Part shown: piece by piece, positions 25,044-34,120 of the stretch
How positions within the stretch are numbered: position 1 is the stretch's first letter
Layout: every line of letters starts with the position of its first letter
Assembly (NCBI GenBank): GCA_002299885.1
Contig: DBOB01000026.1
Span: forward strand, 1 to 47,559
Source of the DNA: Sediminibacterium sp. UBA657
Lineage (GTDB): Bacteria; Bacteroidota; Bacteroidia; Chitinophagales; Chitinophagaceae
DNA: 47,559 nucleotides
Direction of reading: 5' to 3'
Notes under the pieces: generated by a model
Told to the model about the DNA's origin: nothing
What the model saw: only the letters and a program-made list of their open reading frames with translations
Database searches by the model: none
Position numbers and translations under genes: made by a program

Positions 25044-27188
25044 ATGAACACGCCAAAAAGATATTTGATTACAGCAGCGCTTCCTTATGCAAATGGTTTA
25101 AAGCATATTGGCCATTTAGCGGGCGCTTATTTACCAGCCGACATTTATGTTCGTTATTTAAAAGCGCAACAAAGAGACGTTGTTTTTGTATGTGGAAGCG
25201 ACGAGCATGGAACAGCTATTCCTATACAGGCAACCAAAGAAGGTACCACTGCCCAAGCAATCATAGACAAATACCATCCCATCATTGAACAAAATTTTAA
25301 GGACCTGGGTATCGCCTTTGATATTTACCATAGAACTAGTGATCCATTGCACCATGCAACTGCTTCTGAATTTTTCAAAAACTTAGAATCAAAAGGAGAT
25401 TTAGAAATAAAAAGCTCGGAACAATATTTTGATGAAGCCACTAATACTTTTTTAGCAGATCGATATATCAAGGGCACCTGTCCTAGTTGTGGTCATAAAG
25501 AAGCTTATGGAGATCAATGTGAAAAATGTGGAAAGACTTTAAGTCCCGAAGAATTGATCAATCCAGTGAGTACATTAAGTGGTCAAGCACCTATTAAAAA
25601 AGAAACATCGCATTGGTACTTACCATTAAATAGACATGAGGATTTTTTACGCGATTGGATCTTAAAAGAGCACGCAAATGATTGGCGACCTGCAGTAGTG
25701 GGTCAGTGTAAAAGCTGGATTGACGGCGGTTTGCAAGCAAGAGCAGTCACACGTGATTTAGATTGGGGCATTAAAGTGCCTGTTCCGGGAGGCGAAGGAA
25801 AAGTATTGTACGTATGGTTTGACGCACCTATTGGATATATCAGTGCTACCAAACAATGGGCACTTAATAATAATAAAGATTGGACGCCTTATTGGAATGA
25901 TAAGGATACAAAATTGGTGCACTTTATTGGTAAAGACAATATTGTATTCCATTGCATCATCTTTCCTGTGATGTTGAAATTGAATGGGAATATTTTACCT
26001 GAGAATGTGCCAGCCAACGAATTCATGAATTTAGAAGGTGATAAGATGAGTACTTCTAGAGGATGGAGTATCGAGATGGATGATTACATTAACAAGTGGA
26101 TTAAGAAAGATAATGGTGGAGATGGACTTGCAGATAGTTTACGTTTTTACTTAACTTCTATTGCACCTGAATCTAAGGATAGTGAATTTACATGGAAAGG
26201 TTTTCAAGAGTCTGTGAATGGGGAATTGGTAAGCATCTTTGCGAATTTTGTAAATAGAACTTGGGTATTGATGCATAAACTATGTAATGGAAAAGTGCCT
26301 CCTTTTCATACCGATTTATTTGCAGCAGAAGCAGCAAGTGATAATACTACAGATAGCTTCAAAGGCATGATGGAAGCTGTAAAAATATCCAAAGAAAAGA
26401 TCACCAATTTATTAGAGCAATATAAATTTAGAGAAGCTCAATTTGAATTGATTGACCTTGCTAGAAAAGGCAACCAATACATGCAAAAGCAAGAGCCATG
26501 GATTGTGGCTAAGACATTGGATCAAAATCCTGATGCACAAAAAATCATCGATAACACAATGCATTGTTGTTTACAATTATGCGCGAATCTTGCCATACTT
26601 GCACAACCTTTCATTCCATTTACTGCAAAGAAAATGTGTTATATGATGAAAGTGGTAGACAAAATGTTAGAATGGGAAAATGCAGGAAAATTTGATTTAT
26701 TAAAAGTAGGCTACTCCTTACGTGCGCCTGAATTACTTTTTAGAAAAATAGAGAACGAAGAAATTGATGCAGAGTTAGCTCAGTTACAAGCCAATGTAGC
26801 TGCTAAAAAAACAAATATGGAAAATACAAACACCGAACCTGCAAAAGACAATAGCTTAAAACCAGAAATCGCTTTTGATGATTTTGGTAAAATTGATTTA
26901 CGTGTAGGTACGATCATAGAAGCCAAGAAAGTAGAAAAAGCAGATAAATTATTGGAGCTATTGGTAGATCTTGGGTTTGAACAAAGAACCATCCTATCAG
27001 GTATTGCAATGCATTTTAAACCAGAAGAGATTCTGGGTAAGCAGGTAACAATTGTGGCCAATTTAGCGCCAAGAAAAATGCGCGGAATAGAAAGCAAGGG
27101 CATGATCTTAATGGCCGAAGATGCATCAGGTAAATTATACTTTGTGAGTCCAAGCGAAGCCATCGCTGCAGGAAGTACAATTGCTTAA
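25044..27188 (+). CDS. metG: Methionyl-tRNA synthetase
   Basis: Class I synthetase of 714 residues. It has LPYANGLKHIGHLAG with HIGH at 21-24, SDEHGT, the zinc knuckle CPSCGHKEAYGDQCEKCGK, the catalytic KMSTS at 334-338, and a C-terminal EMAP/Arc1-like tRNA-binding domain (about residues 610-714, FGKIDLRVGTI ... APRKMRGIESKGMIL). ATG 25044 fits the family N-terminus and lies 5 bases after the -7 box; a longer reading from 25008 would overlap the divergent gene. Its TAA overlaps the stop of the convergent gene. Confidence 0.98.
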   Translation: MNTPKRYLITAALPYANGLKHIGHLAGAYLPADIYVRYLKAQQRDVVFVCGSDEHGTAIPIQATKEGTTAQAIIDKYHPIIEQNFKDLGIAFDIYHRTSDPLHHATASEFFKNLESKGDLEIKSSEQYFDEATNTFLADRYIKGTCPSCGHKEAYGDQCEKCGKTLSPEELINPVSTLSGQAPIKKETSHWYLPLNRHEDFLRDWILKEHANDWRPAVVGQCKSWIDGGLQARAVTRDLDWGIKVPVPGGEGKVLYVWFDAPIGYISATKQWALNNNKDWTPYWNDKDTKLVHFIGKDNIVFHCIIFPVMLKLNGNILPENVPANEFMNLEGDKMSTSRGWSIEMDDYINKWIKKDNGGDGLADSLRFYLTSIAPESKDSEFTWKGFQESVNGELVSIFANFVNRTWVLMHKLCNGKVPPFHTDLFAAEAASDNTTDSFKGMMEAVKISKEKITNLLEQYKFREAQFELIDLARKGNQYMQKQEPWIVAKTLDQNPDAQKIIDNTMHCCLQLCANLAILAQPFIPFTAKKMCYMMKVVDKMLEWENAGKFDLLKVGYSLRAPELLFRKIENEEIDAELAQLQANVAAKKTNMENTNTEPAKDNSLKPEIAFDDFGKIDLRVGTIIEAKKVEKADKLLELLVDLGFEQRTILSGIAMHFKPEEILGKQVTIVANLAPRKMRGIESKGMILMAEDASGKLYFVSPSEAIAAGSTIA

Positions 27189-27820
27189 ATACACTCTTTT
27201 AATTCCTTCTCAGTATAAGCCAATCCATGTTGTTTTAGAACATCATCAGGCACACCCTGCCATTGATTCGGCACATTCCCCATATAACCAAGGTCTTTTA
27301 TGCCAATCTCTGAAGTATAATATCCTGTAGTCACTAAATCTCTCATTTTATTAAAGAAGCTTACACCCTGAGCTACTTCTGGCTTTGCTTTTTTAGGATA
27401 AGCAATTTCATCTACGATACCTATTTGTTCTGCACTTGTGCAGCTTACAAAAGACTTGCCATGTTTATTGAAACTATGTAAGTCTAACCATCTTAGGCCA
27501 CCTCTAACAGGCACTTGATGTTCTGGCATGTCTTTTACAATGAATTCAATGAACTCTGGCACTTTCGCTTCGGAAGCAGAACCACTTGTTTCGTCTTTTG
27601 GCATGATGATATCTCCTAAAACAGTGATGGTCGCCATTTCGTGCTCATCAAAGAATTTTGGTTCAGCATTTAGTTTCACCAAATAATCTTTTTCTTCCTG
27701 CATTCTATCATCCAAATTATATTCAGCAACAGTTGTCTTCTCACTTTTACAAGCTTGTATTACAACGCCTGCAGAGACTGTTCCTAGTATTAATGCTTTA
27801 ATGGATTTTCTTCTGTCCAT
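27185..27820 (-). CDS. Gluconate 2-dehydrogenase subunit 3-like protein
   Basis: Small subunit of a membrane-associated FAD dehydrogenase, 211 residues. N-terminus MDRRKSIKALILGTVSAGVVIQAC combines a twin-arginine pair and a lipobox-like IQAC, so Tat export with lipid anchoring is plausible. The family core is recognisable (FFDEHEMATITVLGDIIMPKDE, VPEFIEFIVKDM, GYYTSEIGIKDLGY). It follows the GMC oxidoreductase gene by 19 bases in the same operon; in the family this subunit escorts the catalytic subunit across the membrane. The stop overlaps the metG stop on the opposite strand. Confidence 0.9.
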   Translation of the reverse strand: MDRRKSIKALILGTVSAGVVIQACKSEKTTVAEYNLDDRMQEEKDYLVKLNAEPKFFDEHEMATITVLGDIIMPKDETSGSASEAKVPEFIEFIVKDMPEHQVPVRGGLRWLDLHSFNKHGKSFVSCTSAEQIGIVDEIAYPKKAKPEVAQGVSFFNKMRDLVTTGYYTSEIGIKDLGYMGNVPNQWQGVPDDVLKQHGLAYTEKELKECI

Positions 27821-27839
27821 GGTATTTTGAATTAAAAAA

Positions 27840-29582
27840 TTAAAGATTTTGTTTTTGTAACTGATCCAAAATGTATTCCGATGTGCGCATTGACAATGCC
27901 AAGATAGTCCAAGTTATATTTTTGTCTGCTTGAGACGTAAATACAGAACCATCTACACAAAATAAATTCTTACAATCATGTGCTTGTCCCCATGCATTCA
28001 ATGGTGCCGTTTTTTTATCCGAACCCATACGCACTGTTCCAGCTTCATGAATGATATTTCCAGGATTAGATAAACCATAATTGTTGGAGGCATCATCCTG
28101 ATCTCCCCATGTAATTACCGCACCCATTTCGTGCATGATTTCACGGAATGTTTCTTTCATGTGTTTTGCTTGCTTGATTTCATATTCAGAATTCTTACAA
28201 TCAAAATTTAAAACTGGAATACCGTATTTATCTACCACATTTGGGTCAATTTTACAATGATTTTCAAAACGTGGAACTGCTTCTCCACGACCACCCATAC
28301 CTACACTCGCACCATAAAAGAAACGTACATCTTCTTTTAATGAGCTTCCATATCCGCCTTCCTCTTTTGTTTTTCCATTCACTTTGAATTTCCCATTCAA
28401 TCCTTGCGTGCCCATACCAAAGCCATATCCTGGTTGGCTCATACCACCCCAATATTCAATATGGTAACCACGTGGGAAATCTAATTTTTTATTGTCTAAC
28501 CACCATGGCGTATACACGTGCATGCCACCCACACCATCTTCGTTATAACGCTTACGACCCATTAAATTAGGAATCACACCACCCAATGCTGCCCCGGTTG
28601 AATCATGTAAATAATGACCTACAACGCCAGAACTATTCGCCAATCCGTTTGGATGTTTTTGTGATTTTGAATTCAATAATAAACGTGCGGTCTCACAAGT
28701 ACTTGCACCAAGGATCACCACTTTTGCATTGATCTGGTATTCTTGCTTATCCATTTTGTTCACGTAAGAAATACCTTTTGCTTTTCCTTTATTGTCTGTC
28801 AACACTTCACGCGCCATTGCTCCAGTAATCATATCTACATTCCCGGTCATCACTGCTGGTTTTACCAAGACAGATGAGGAAGAAAAATCACCATAAACTT
28901 TACAAGAACGATTACATTGACCACAATAAAAACAAGCGCCACGTTCGTCGTTAATTTTTTTAGTTAAAATAGATAAACGAGAAGGAATCACTGGGATGTT
29001 AATGCCAGTAGCTGCTTTCTTGAACATCAATTCATGTAAACGAGGTTTTGGAGGTGGTAAGAAAATACCATCTGGATCATTCTCTAAACCTTCATTCGTT
29101 CCGTACACACCAATCAACTTATCTATTTTATCATAGTAAGGTTTTACATCTTCGTATCCTATCGGCCAATCATCTCCTAATCCGTCAATGCTTTTTCTTT
29201 TAAAATCTTTTGGACCAAATCTTAATGAAATACGTCCCCAGTGATTGGTTCTTCCGCCCACCATTCTTGCTCTCCACCAATCAAAATGATCGGCGCCTTT
29301 TGTTTGTGTATAAGGCTCGCCATCAATTTCCCAGCCCCAAAAAGAAGCATCGAAATCACCGAATGGTCTCATTTTAGTACTTGCCCCACGACGTGGCGAT
29401 TCCCATGGATTCTTCATCTGAGAAGAATGCTTTGCAGGATCAAAATCTGGACCTGCTTCTAATAAGCATACTTTCAAACCTGCTTTTGCTAAAACATAAG
29501 CAGCCATTCCACCTCCAGCACCAGAACCAACTATGACTGCGTCATATGTTTTCGGTGCTACTTTAACTTGAAAATCAGACAT
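27840..29582 (-). CDS. GMC-family FAD-dependent oxidoreductase
   Basis: A 580-residue flavoprotein with the N-terminal FAD-binding DAVIVGSGAGGGMAAYVLAKAGLKVCLLEAG, RMVGGRTNHWGRISLRF, and the C-terminal GMC_oxred_C region HEAGTVRMG...CVDGSVF (active-site His and Asn region). A cysteine cluster CFYCGQCNRSC near residue 230 could bind iron-sulfur or metal. It lacks its own signal peptide and is paired with a Tat-type small subunit, so probably exported as a complex. Oxidises a sugar or polyol; substrate not determinable. No cytochrome c subunit is adjacent. Confidence 0.93.
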   Translation of the reverse strand: MSDFQVKVAPKTYDAVIVGSGAGGGMAAYVLAKAGLKVCLLEAGPDFDPAKHSSQMKNPWESPRRGASTKMRPFGDFDASFWGWEIDGEPYTQTKGADHFDWWRARMVGGRTNHWGRISLRFGPKDFKRKSIDGLGDDWPIGYEDVKPYYDKIDKLIGVYGTNEGLENDPDGIFLPPPKPRLHELMFKKAATGINIPVIPSRLSILTKKINDERGACFYCGQCNRSCKVYGDFSSSSVLVKPAVMTGNVDMITGAMAREVLTDNKGKAKGISYVNKMDKQEYQINAKVVILGASTCETARLLLNSKSQKHPNGLANSSGVVGHYLHDSTGAALGGVIPNLMGRKRYNEDGVGGMHVYTPWWLDNKKLDFPRGYHIEYWGGMSQPGYGFGMGTQGLNGKFKVNGKTKEEGGYGSSLKEDVRFFYGASVGMGGRGEAVPRFENHCKIDPNVVDKYGIPVLNFDCKNSEYEIKQAKHMKETFREIMHEMGAVITWGDQDDASNNYGLSNPGNIIHEAGTVRMGSDKKTAPLNAWGQAHDCKNLFCVDGSVFTSQADKNITWTILALSMRTSEYILDQLQKQNL

Positions 29583-29680
29583 AAGAAAATTATTTTTCTA
29601 GTGATAATTTGAACTATGAATTTACTTGATTTTATCTATTGTTGTAAATTTTTTATTTGAATGTTTTTCGGGTTAGGAAA

Positions 29681-29716
29681 CAAAAATCCCCACCAGAAAT
29701 GGTGGGGATTAAAAAA
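29681..29716 (-). terminator. Terminator after the ribonucleotide reductase gene
   Basis: Perfect 10-bp stem AATCCCCACC / GGTGGGGATT (29685-29694 with 29701-29710) and a 6-base loop. Reading on the minus strand it is followed by TTTTG and preceded by a T run, as for an intrinsic terminator 29 bases after the gene. Confidence 0.85.
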
Positions 29717-29738
29717 TCATAAAAGGATGTTTTTTGAC

Positions 29739-32700
29739 CTAACTACATCCCATGCTTGTTCCGCAGTTCAAGCATTTGTAACAAGTACCGCTACGGATAG
29801 TGATATGTCCACAAGTGCTACAAGCAGGCGCATCGCTTTGCATACTCTTTGCTGCTGCAGTAATATTGTCCATTGAACCACCTTCATTAACAGCTGCTAC
29901 TACATTTGCTTTTGCAGCAGTTGCTTGAGTAGCTGGTGCAGTTACGCGAATGCTACTCAATTCAGGCTTTCCCACAAGGGTAATATCTCCCTCCTCTCCT
30001 AAGTTTTCCACTGTAGGCTTATCTAATACATGAACTAAATCTGTTCTGCCTAAGTATTCATATGCTAAGGCACGGAAGATAAAGTCCACAATAGATGTGG
30101 TTGTTTTAATATTTGGATGATCCACCATACCTGATGGTTCAAATTTTGTGAATACAAACTTGTCAACAAACTCTTCTAATGGCACACCATATTGTAAGCC
30201 AACAGAAATAGAGATGGCGAAGCAGTTCATTAAGCTACGAAGTGTTGAACCTTCTTTTGCTAAGTCAATGAATAATTCACCAACTGTTCCGTCATTGTAT
30301 TCTCCTGTTCTCAAGAACAATACTTGACCACCAATGCGTGCTTTTTGTGTAAAGCCACGACGCTTAGCTGGTAAGGATTTGCGCTCAACAATACGAGATA
30401 ACTGACGCTTCAATACCGTATCGGTTGATGTGGTCATTCTCTTTTGTACTTCTTCCAATAATTCGTCAACTGTTAAGTTGCTCAAGTCCACCATTTGAGA
30501 AGTTGTTGCTTCTTCAACTGCTGCTTCAGCGCTATCTGTTTTCGTTTTCTTATCAGATTTTGTAGACAATGGTTGGCTTAATTTAGATCCATCACGATAG
30601 ATCGCATTTGCTTTCAAACCTAATTTCCAGCTCATTAAATAACTATCTGCAATTTCTTCCACTGTAGCTTCGTGTGGAAGATTAATTGTTTTAGAAATCG
30701 CACCAGATAAGAATGGTTGACAAGCAGCCATCATTCTAATGTGACCGTGCGCATGAATGTATCTAACACCTTTTTTACCATTTTTATTTGCACAATCAAA
30801 AATAGACAAATGCTCATCTTTCAATAATGGCGCACCTTCTACGGTCATTGTACCACAAACATAATCGTTGGCAGCATCAATTTGATCTTCTGTAAATCCT
30901 AAAGCTTCTAGTAAACTAAAGCTCCAGTCTGCAAATACTTCTTCCTTGAATCCTAATCTTGTTAAACAAGCGTCGCCTAAAGTGAAACGGTTGAAGATGA
31001 ATCCAATTTCAAATGCAGATTTAGCTGCACCATTTAATTTATCAATTTCTTCTTGTGTGAACCCTTTCGCCAATAAGCTTTTGTTATTGATATAAGGTGC
31101 ATTTTCGAAGCTTGCATGACCCACCGCAAAGTTTACGATCGCATCATTTTCTGCTTGTGAATAACCTAAGTTCTTTAACGCTTGTGGTACAGATTGGTTG
31201 ATGATTTTGAAATAACCACCACCAGATAATTTCTTGAATTTAACCAATGCGAAATCTGGTTCAACACCTGTTGTATCGCAATCCATTACTAAACCAATGG
31301 TTCCTGTTGGCGCGATAACCGTTGTTTGAGCATTTCTGTAACCATATTTTTCTCCTAATTTAACTGCATCATCCCAAGCTTTTGTTGCTGCTTTCAATAA
31401 ATAATCAGGAGTGAATTGTGCTTTAATACCTTGAGGCTTAATTTCAATACCTACATATGCATCTTCTGCATCATAAGCAGCTGCACGGTGGTTACGCATT
31501 ACACGTAACATATCTTCCTTATTCTCTTGGTATCTGTCAAATGCGCCAAGGAATGAAGCCATCTCAGCAGATGTCTTGTAAGCCACACCAGTCATGATTG
31601 CAGTGATTGCACCAGCAATACCACGCGCCTCTTCACTATCATAAGCAATACCACTAACCATCAACATAGAACCTAAGTTCGCAAAACCTAAACCAGTTGT
31701 TCTGTAATCATAAGATAATTGTGCAACTTCTTTAGAAGGGAACTGCGCCATTAAAATAGATACTTCTAAAACAGTCTGCCATAATCTTGTGGTATATTCA
31801 AAACCTTCAACATCAAATGAATTATCTGATTCGTTGAAGAACTTTCTTAAGTTGATAGAAGCCAAGTTACAAGCAGTGTTGTCTAAGAACATGTATTCAG
31901 AACATGGGTTAGATGCATTGATACGGCCGCCCTTAGGACAAGTATGCCATTCGTTGATGGTAGTATCATATTGAGTACCTGGATCCGCACAACGCCATGC
32001 AGCGTTTGCAATTTGCTCCCATACTTCTCTTGCTGGAACAGATTTCATTACACGACCATCGGTACGTGCTTTTAATTCCCAGTTACCATCTTCTGATAAT
32101 GCTTTGAAAAAGCTATTTGGAATACGTACTGAATTATTTGAATTTTGACCAGAAACAGTTGCATAAGCTTCTCCTTCGTATCCATTGTCATAACCTGCAG
32201 CAATCAAGGCAGCTACTTTATCTTCTTCTTGTACTTTCCAGTTAATGAATTCTAAAACTTCTGGGTGATCTAAATCTAAACATACCATTTTAGCAGCACG
32301 ACGAGTTGTACCACCAGACTTGATCGCACCAGCAGCACGGTCTCCAATTTTCAAGAAGCTCATTAAGCCGCTTGAAGAACCACCGCCAGATAATTTTTCG
32401 TTTGCTCCTCTAATTTGAGAGAAGTTCGTTCCTACACCAGAACCATATTTAAAAATTCTTGCTTCTCTTGTCCATAAGTCCATGATACCACCCTCGTTCA
32501 CTAAATCATCACTCACACTCAAGATAAAACATGCATGTGGTTGAGGACGCTCATAAGCGCTTGTTGAACGCTTTAATTGCTTATCGGTTGGGTCTACATA
32601 ATAGTGTCCTTGTGCACCACCTGTAATACCATAGCTTTCGTGTAATCCTGTATTAAACCATTGTGGTGAATTTGGCACACATGCTTGGTTTAAAATACTA

Positions 32701-33068
32701 TAAACTAACTCTTCGTAAAAAATTTGTGCATCGTTTGTTGTGGTGAAATAGCCATAACGCTCTCCCCATACTCTCCAACAATTAGCCATACGATGTGCCA
32801 CTTGTTTGACAGTTGTTTCTCTACCCAAAGAACCATCGGCTTGTGGTACACCCGCTTTTCTGAAATATTTTTGTGCAAGGATATCCGTTGCAATTTGGCT
32901 CCATTGTTTTGGCACTTCAACATTCGTCATTTCGAATACTTTCTCACCGTTCGGATTTTTGATTACACTATCTCTGTAATCATACTCGAACTGATCGAAT
33001 GGGCTCACGCCTTCGATAGTGAATTTGCGCTTAAACTCTAAGCCTTTTTTTGTTTTTGTGTTAGCCAT
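29739..33068 (-). CDS. nrdJ: Adenosylcobalamin-dependent (class II) ribonucleotide reductase
   Basis: Makes deoxyribonucleotides using B12, 1109 residues. The active-site block is N387-P-C389-S-E391 in NPCSEYMFLDNTACNLASINL; an upstream redox Cys is in PHACFILSVSDDL. RSTSAYERPQ, GSGVGTNFS and TVIAPTGTIGLVMDCDTTGVEPDFALVKFK are typical of the family. The C-terminal third adds a TSCPD-type domain (about 900-1010) and a zinc-ribbon tail CSTCGHITIRSGTCYKCLNCG. A Thr/Lys-rich linker joins the parts near residue 825. No class I nrdAB is nearby. Transcription is from a likely promoter at 33139-33170, with a terminator downstream. Confidence 0.97.
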   Translation of the reverse strand: MANTKTKKGLEFKRKFTIEGVSPFDQFEYDYRDSVIKNPNGEKVFEMTNVEVPKQWSQIATDILAQKYFRKAGVPQADGSLGRETTVKQVAHRMANCWRVWGERYGYFTTTNDAQIFYEELVYSILNQACVPNSPQWFNTGLHESYGITGGAQGHYYVDPTDKQLKRSTSAYERPQPHACFILSVSDDLVNEGGIMDLWTREARIFKYGSGVGTNFSQIRGANEKLSGGGSSSGLMSFLKIGDRAAGAIKSGGTTRRAAKMVCLDLDHPEVLEFINWKVQEEDKVAALIAAGYDNGYEGEAYATVSGQNSNNSVRIPNSFFKALSEDGNWELKARTDGRVMKSVPAREVWEQIANAAWRCADPGTQYDTTINEWHTCPKGGRINASNPCSEYMFLDNTACNLASINLRKFFNESDNSFDVEGFEYTTRLWQTVLEVSILMAQFPSKEVAQLSYDYRTTGLGFANLGSMLMVSGIAYDSEEARGIAGAITAIMTGVAYKTSAEMASFLGAFDRYQENKEDMLRVMRNHRAAAYDAEDAYVGIEIKPQGIKAQFTPDYLLKAATKAWDDAVKLGEKYGYRNAQTTVIAPTGTIGLVMDCDTTGVEPDFALVKFKKLSGGGYFKIINQSVPQALKNLGYSQAENDAIVNFAVGHASFENAPYINNKSLLAKGFTQEEIDKLNGAAKSAFEIGFIFNRFTLGDACLTRLGFKEEVFADWSFSLLEALGFTEDQIDAANDYVCGTMTVEGAPLLKDEHLSIFDCANKNGKKGVRYIHAHGHIRMMAACQPFLSGAISKTINLPHEATVEEIADSYLMSWKLGLKANAIYRDGSKLSQPLSTKSDKKTKTDSAEAAVEEATTSQMVDLSNLTVDELLEEVQKRMTTSTDTVLKRQLSRIVERKSLPAKRRGFTQKARIGGQVLFLRTGEYNDGTVGELFIDLAKEGSTLRSLMNCFAISISVGLQYGVPLEEFVDKFVFTKFEPSGMVDHPNIKTTTSIVDFIFRALAYEYLGRTDLVHVLDKPTVENLGEEGDITLVGKPELSSIRVTAPATQATAAKANVVAAVNEGGSMDNITAAAKSMQSDAPACSTCGHITIRSGTCYKCLNCGTSMGCS

Positions 33069-33110
33069 GGTCAGGTCAGTTTTTTGATAGTAATTAGGAT
33101 TCCCTCACAT

Positions 33111-33125
33111 AGGTTTTAAAAACCT
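33111..33125. promoter_or_regulatory. Palindrome in the nrdJ leader
   Basis: AGGTTTT-A-AAAACCT, perfect 7-bp arms. It lies about 7-21 bases after the predicted nrdJ start site. The one-base centre makes it a poor RNA hairpin and a better candidate DNA operator. Confidence 0.4.
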
Positions 33126-33138
33126 TAGCGGGTAGACG

Positions 33139-33170
33139 AAAATATACCGGTCCGTTGAGACTTTAGCAAC
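33139..33170 (-). promoter_or_regulatory. nrdJ promoter
   Basis: On the minus strand GTTG (33167-33170), a 20-base spacer and TATATTTT (33139-33146), one mismatch to TAnnTTTG. The predicted leader is about 65 bases. Confidence 0.55.
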
Positions 33171-33185
33171 TGAAATATCAACAGA

Positions 33186-33250
33186 TGTGGAAAATCGATG
33201 TGAACAATTCCGAATTGGCTATCCCTGTTGATTTGCATGATTTATCCCCA
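33186..33250. promoter_or_regulatory. DnaA-box-like cluster upstream of nrdJ
   Basis: Three 9-mers close to TTATCCACA: TTTTCCACA (minus, 33186-33194, one mismatch), TTGTTCACA (minus, 33199-33207, two) and TTATCCCCA (plus, 33242-33250, one). The 287-base region 33069-33355 holds no gene, but has A and T runs around 33270-33300. Confidence 0.3.
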
Positions 33251-33341
33251 CAAAATGTTAGTTTCTTAAGAAAAAAAACCTCGATTTATCGTTTTTTTTT
33301 GTAATAGGTAAGTAAGTGAAGGATTGTATAGTTAAAATGGA

Positions 33342-33349
33342 TAATTTTG
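33342..33349 (+). promoter_or_regulatory. -7 box of pcrB, abutting the start codon
   Basis: TAATTTTG, full TAnnTTTG match, 6 bases before the ATG at 33356. No TTTG at the expected -33 position. Confidence 0.45.
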
Positions 33350-33355
33350 TGGCAG

Positions 33356-34102
33356 ATGAGCAACCCAGTATATCAAAATATCCTAGATAAAAAAACAAAT
33401 CAACAAAAGGCATTTGCAGTCTTAATAGACCCAGATAAGCTTGGCGGTGTTGATTTACAGAAGACAATTGATCTGGCTGTACAATTTAAAATAGACTTTA
33501 TTTTTGTAGGAGGTAGCTTGGTTGTGACAGATACTTTAGACCAAGTAGTTGCTCAAATCAAAAAAGCCTGCAGCATACCTGTTGTGCTTTTCCCAGGATC
33601 CCCAGACCAGATCACTCCAAGAGCCGACGCACTACTATACCTTTCTTTGATTTCTGGAAGAAACCCAGAATTATTGATTGGCCAACATGTGATTAGTGCC
33701 CCTTTTGTAAAACAAAGTGGTTTGGAGATTATACCTGTCGGTTATATGTTGATTGATGGAGGTTCTCCTACCACAGTCTCTTATATTTCCAATACCAACC
33801 CTATTCCTGCTAATAAAAATGATATCGCAGCATGTACCGCTATGGCAGGTGAGATGCTAGGCTTGAAAGTAATTTATATGGATGCAGGCAGTGGTGCAAA
33901 AAACGCCATTCCTAGCAGCATGATTCAACAAGTCGCAAAGCATGTAAAAGCACCTATCATTGTTGGTGGTGGTATCACAACTCCTGAAAAAGCAATTGAA
34001 AACTGCAAAGCAGGCGCGGATATCATTGTAGTTGGAAATGCGATTGAAAAAGACCCCCTCTTAATTCAAATGATTGCAGATGCGATTCATGGTTTGAATT
34101 AA
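33356..34102 (+). CDS. pcrB: Geranylgeranylglyceryl phosphate synthase family protein
   Basis: TIM-barrel prenyltransferase of 248 residues that joins a polyprenyl diphosphate to glycerol 1-phosphate, a reaction best known from archaeal lipids but present in Bacteroidota (group II enzymes). Evidence: AVLIDPDK at the first strand, FVGGSLVV, VLFPGSPDQITPRADALLYLSLISGRNPELLIGQH, PVGYMLIDGG, YMDAGSGAK, and the phosphate-binding IIVGGGITTPEKA and GNAIEKDP. ATG 33356 is chosen over TTG 33347. The convergent regulator gene stops 18 bases downstream. The lipid product in bacteria of this group is not established. Confidence 0.9.
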   Translation: MSNPVYQNILDKKTNQQKAFAVLIDPDKLGGVDLQKTIDLAVQFKIDFIFVGGSLVVTDTLDQVVAQIKKACSIPVVLFPGSPDQITPRADALLYLSLISGRNPELLIGQHVISAPFVKQSGLEIIPVGYMLIDGGSPTTVSYISNTNPIPANKNDIAACTAMAGEMLGLKVIYMDAGSGAKNAIPSSMIQQVAKHVKAPIIVGGGITTPEKAIENCKAGADIIVVGNAIEKDPLLIQMIADAIHGLN

Positions 34103-34120
34103 ATCCAGCATTGATCCTTT

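Noticed and set aside
33258..33467. A 69-codon minus-strand frame over the pcrB start
   Set aside because: No family resemblance; it overlaps the conserved N-terminus of pcrB.
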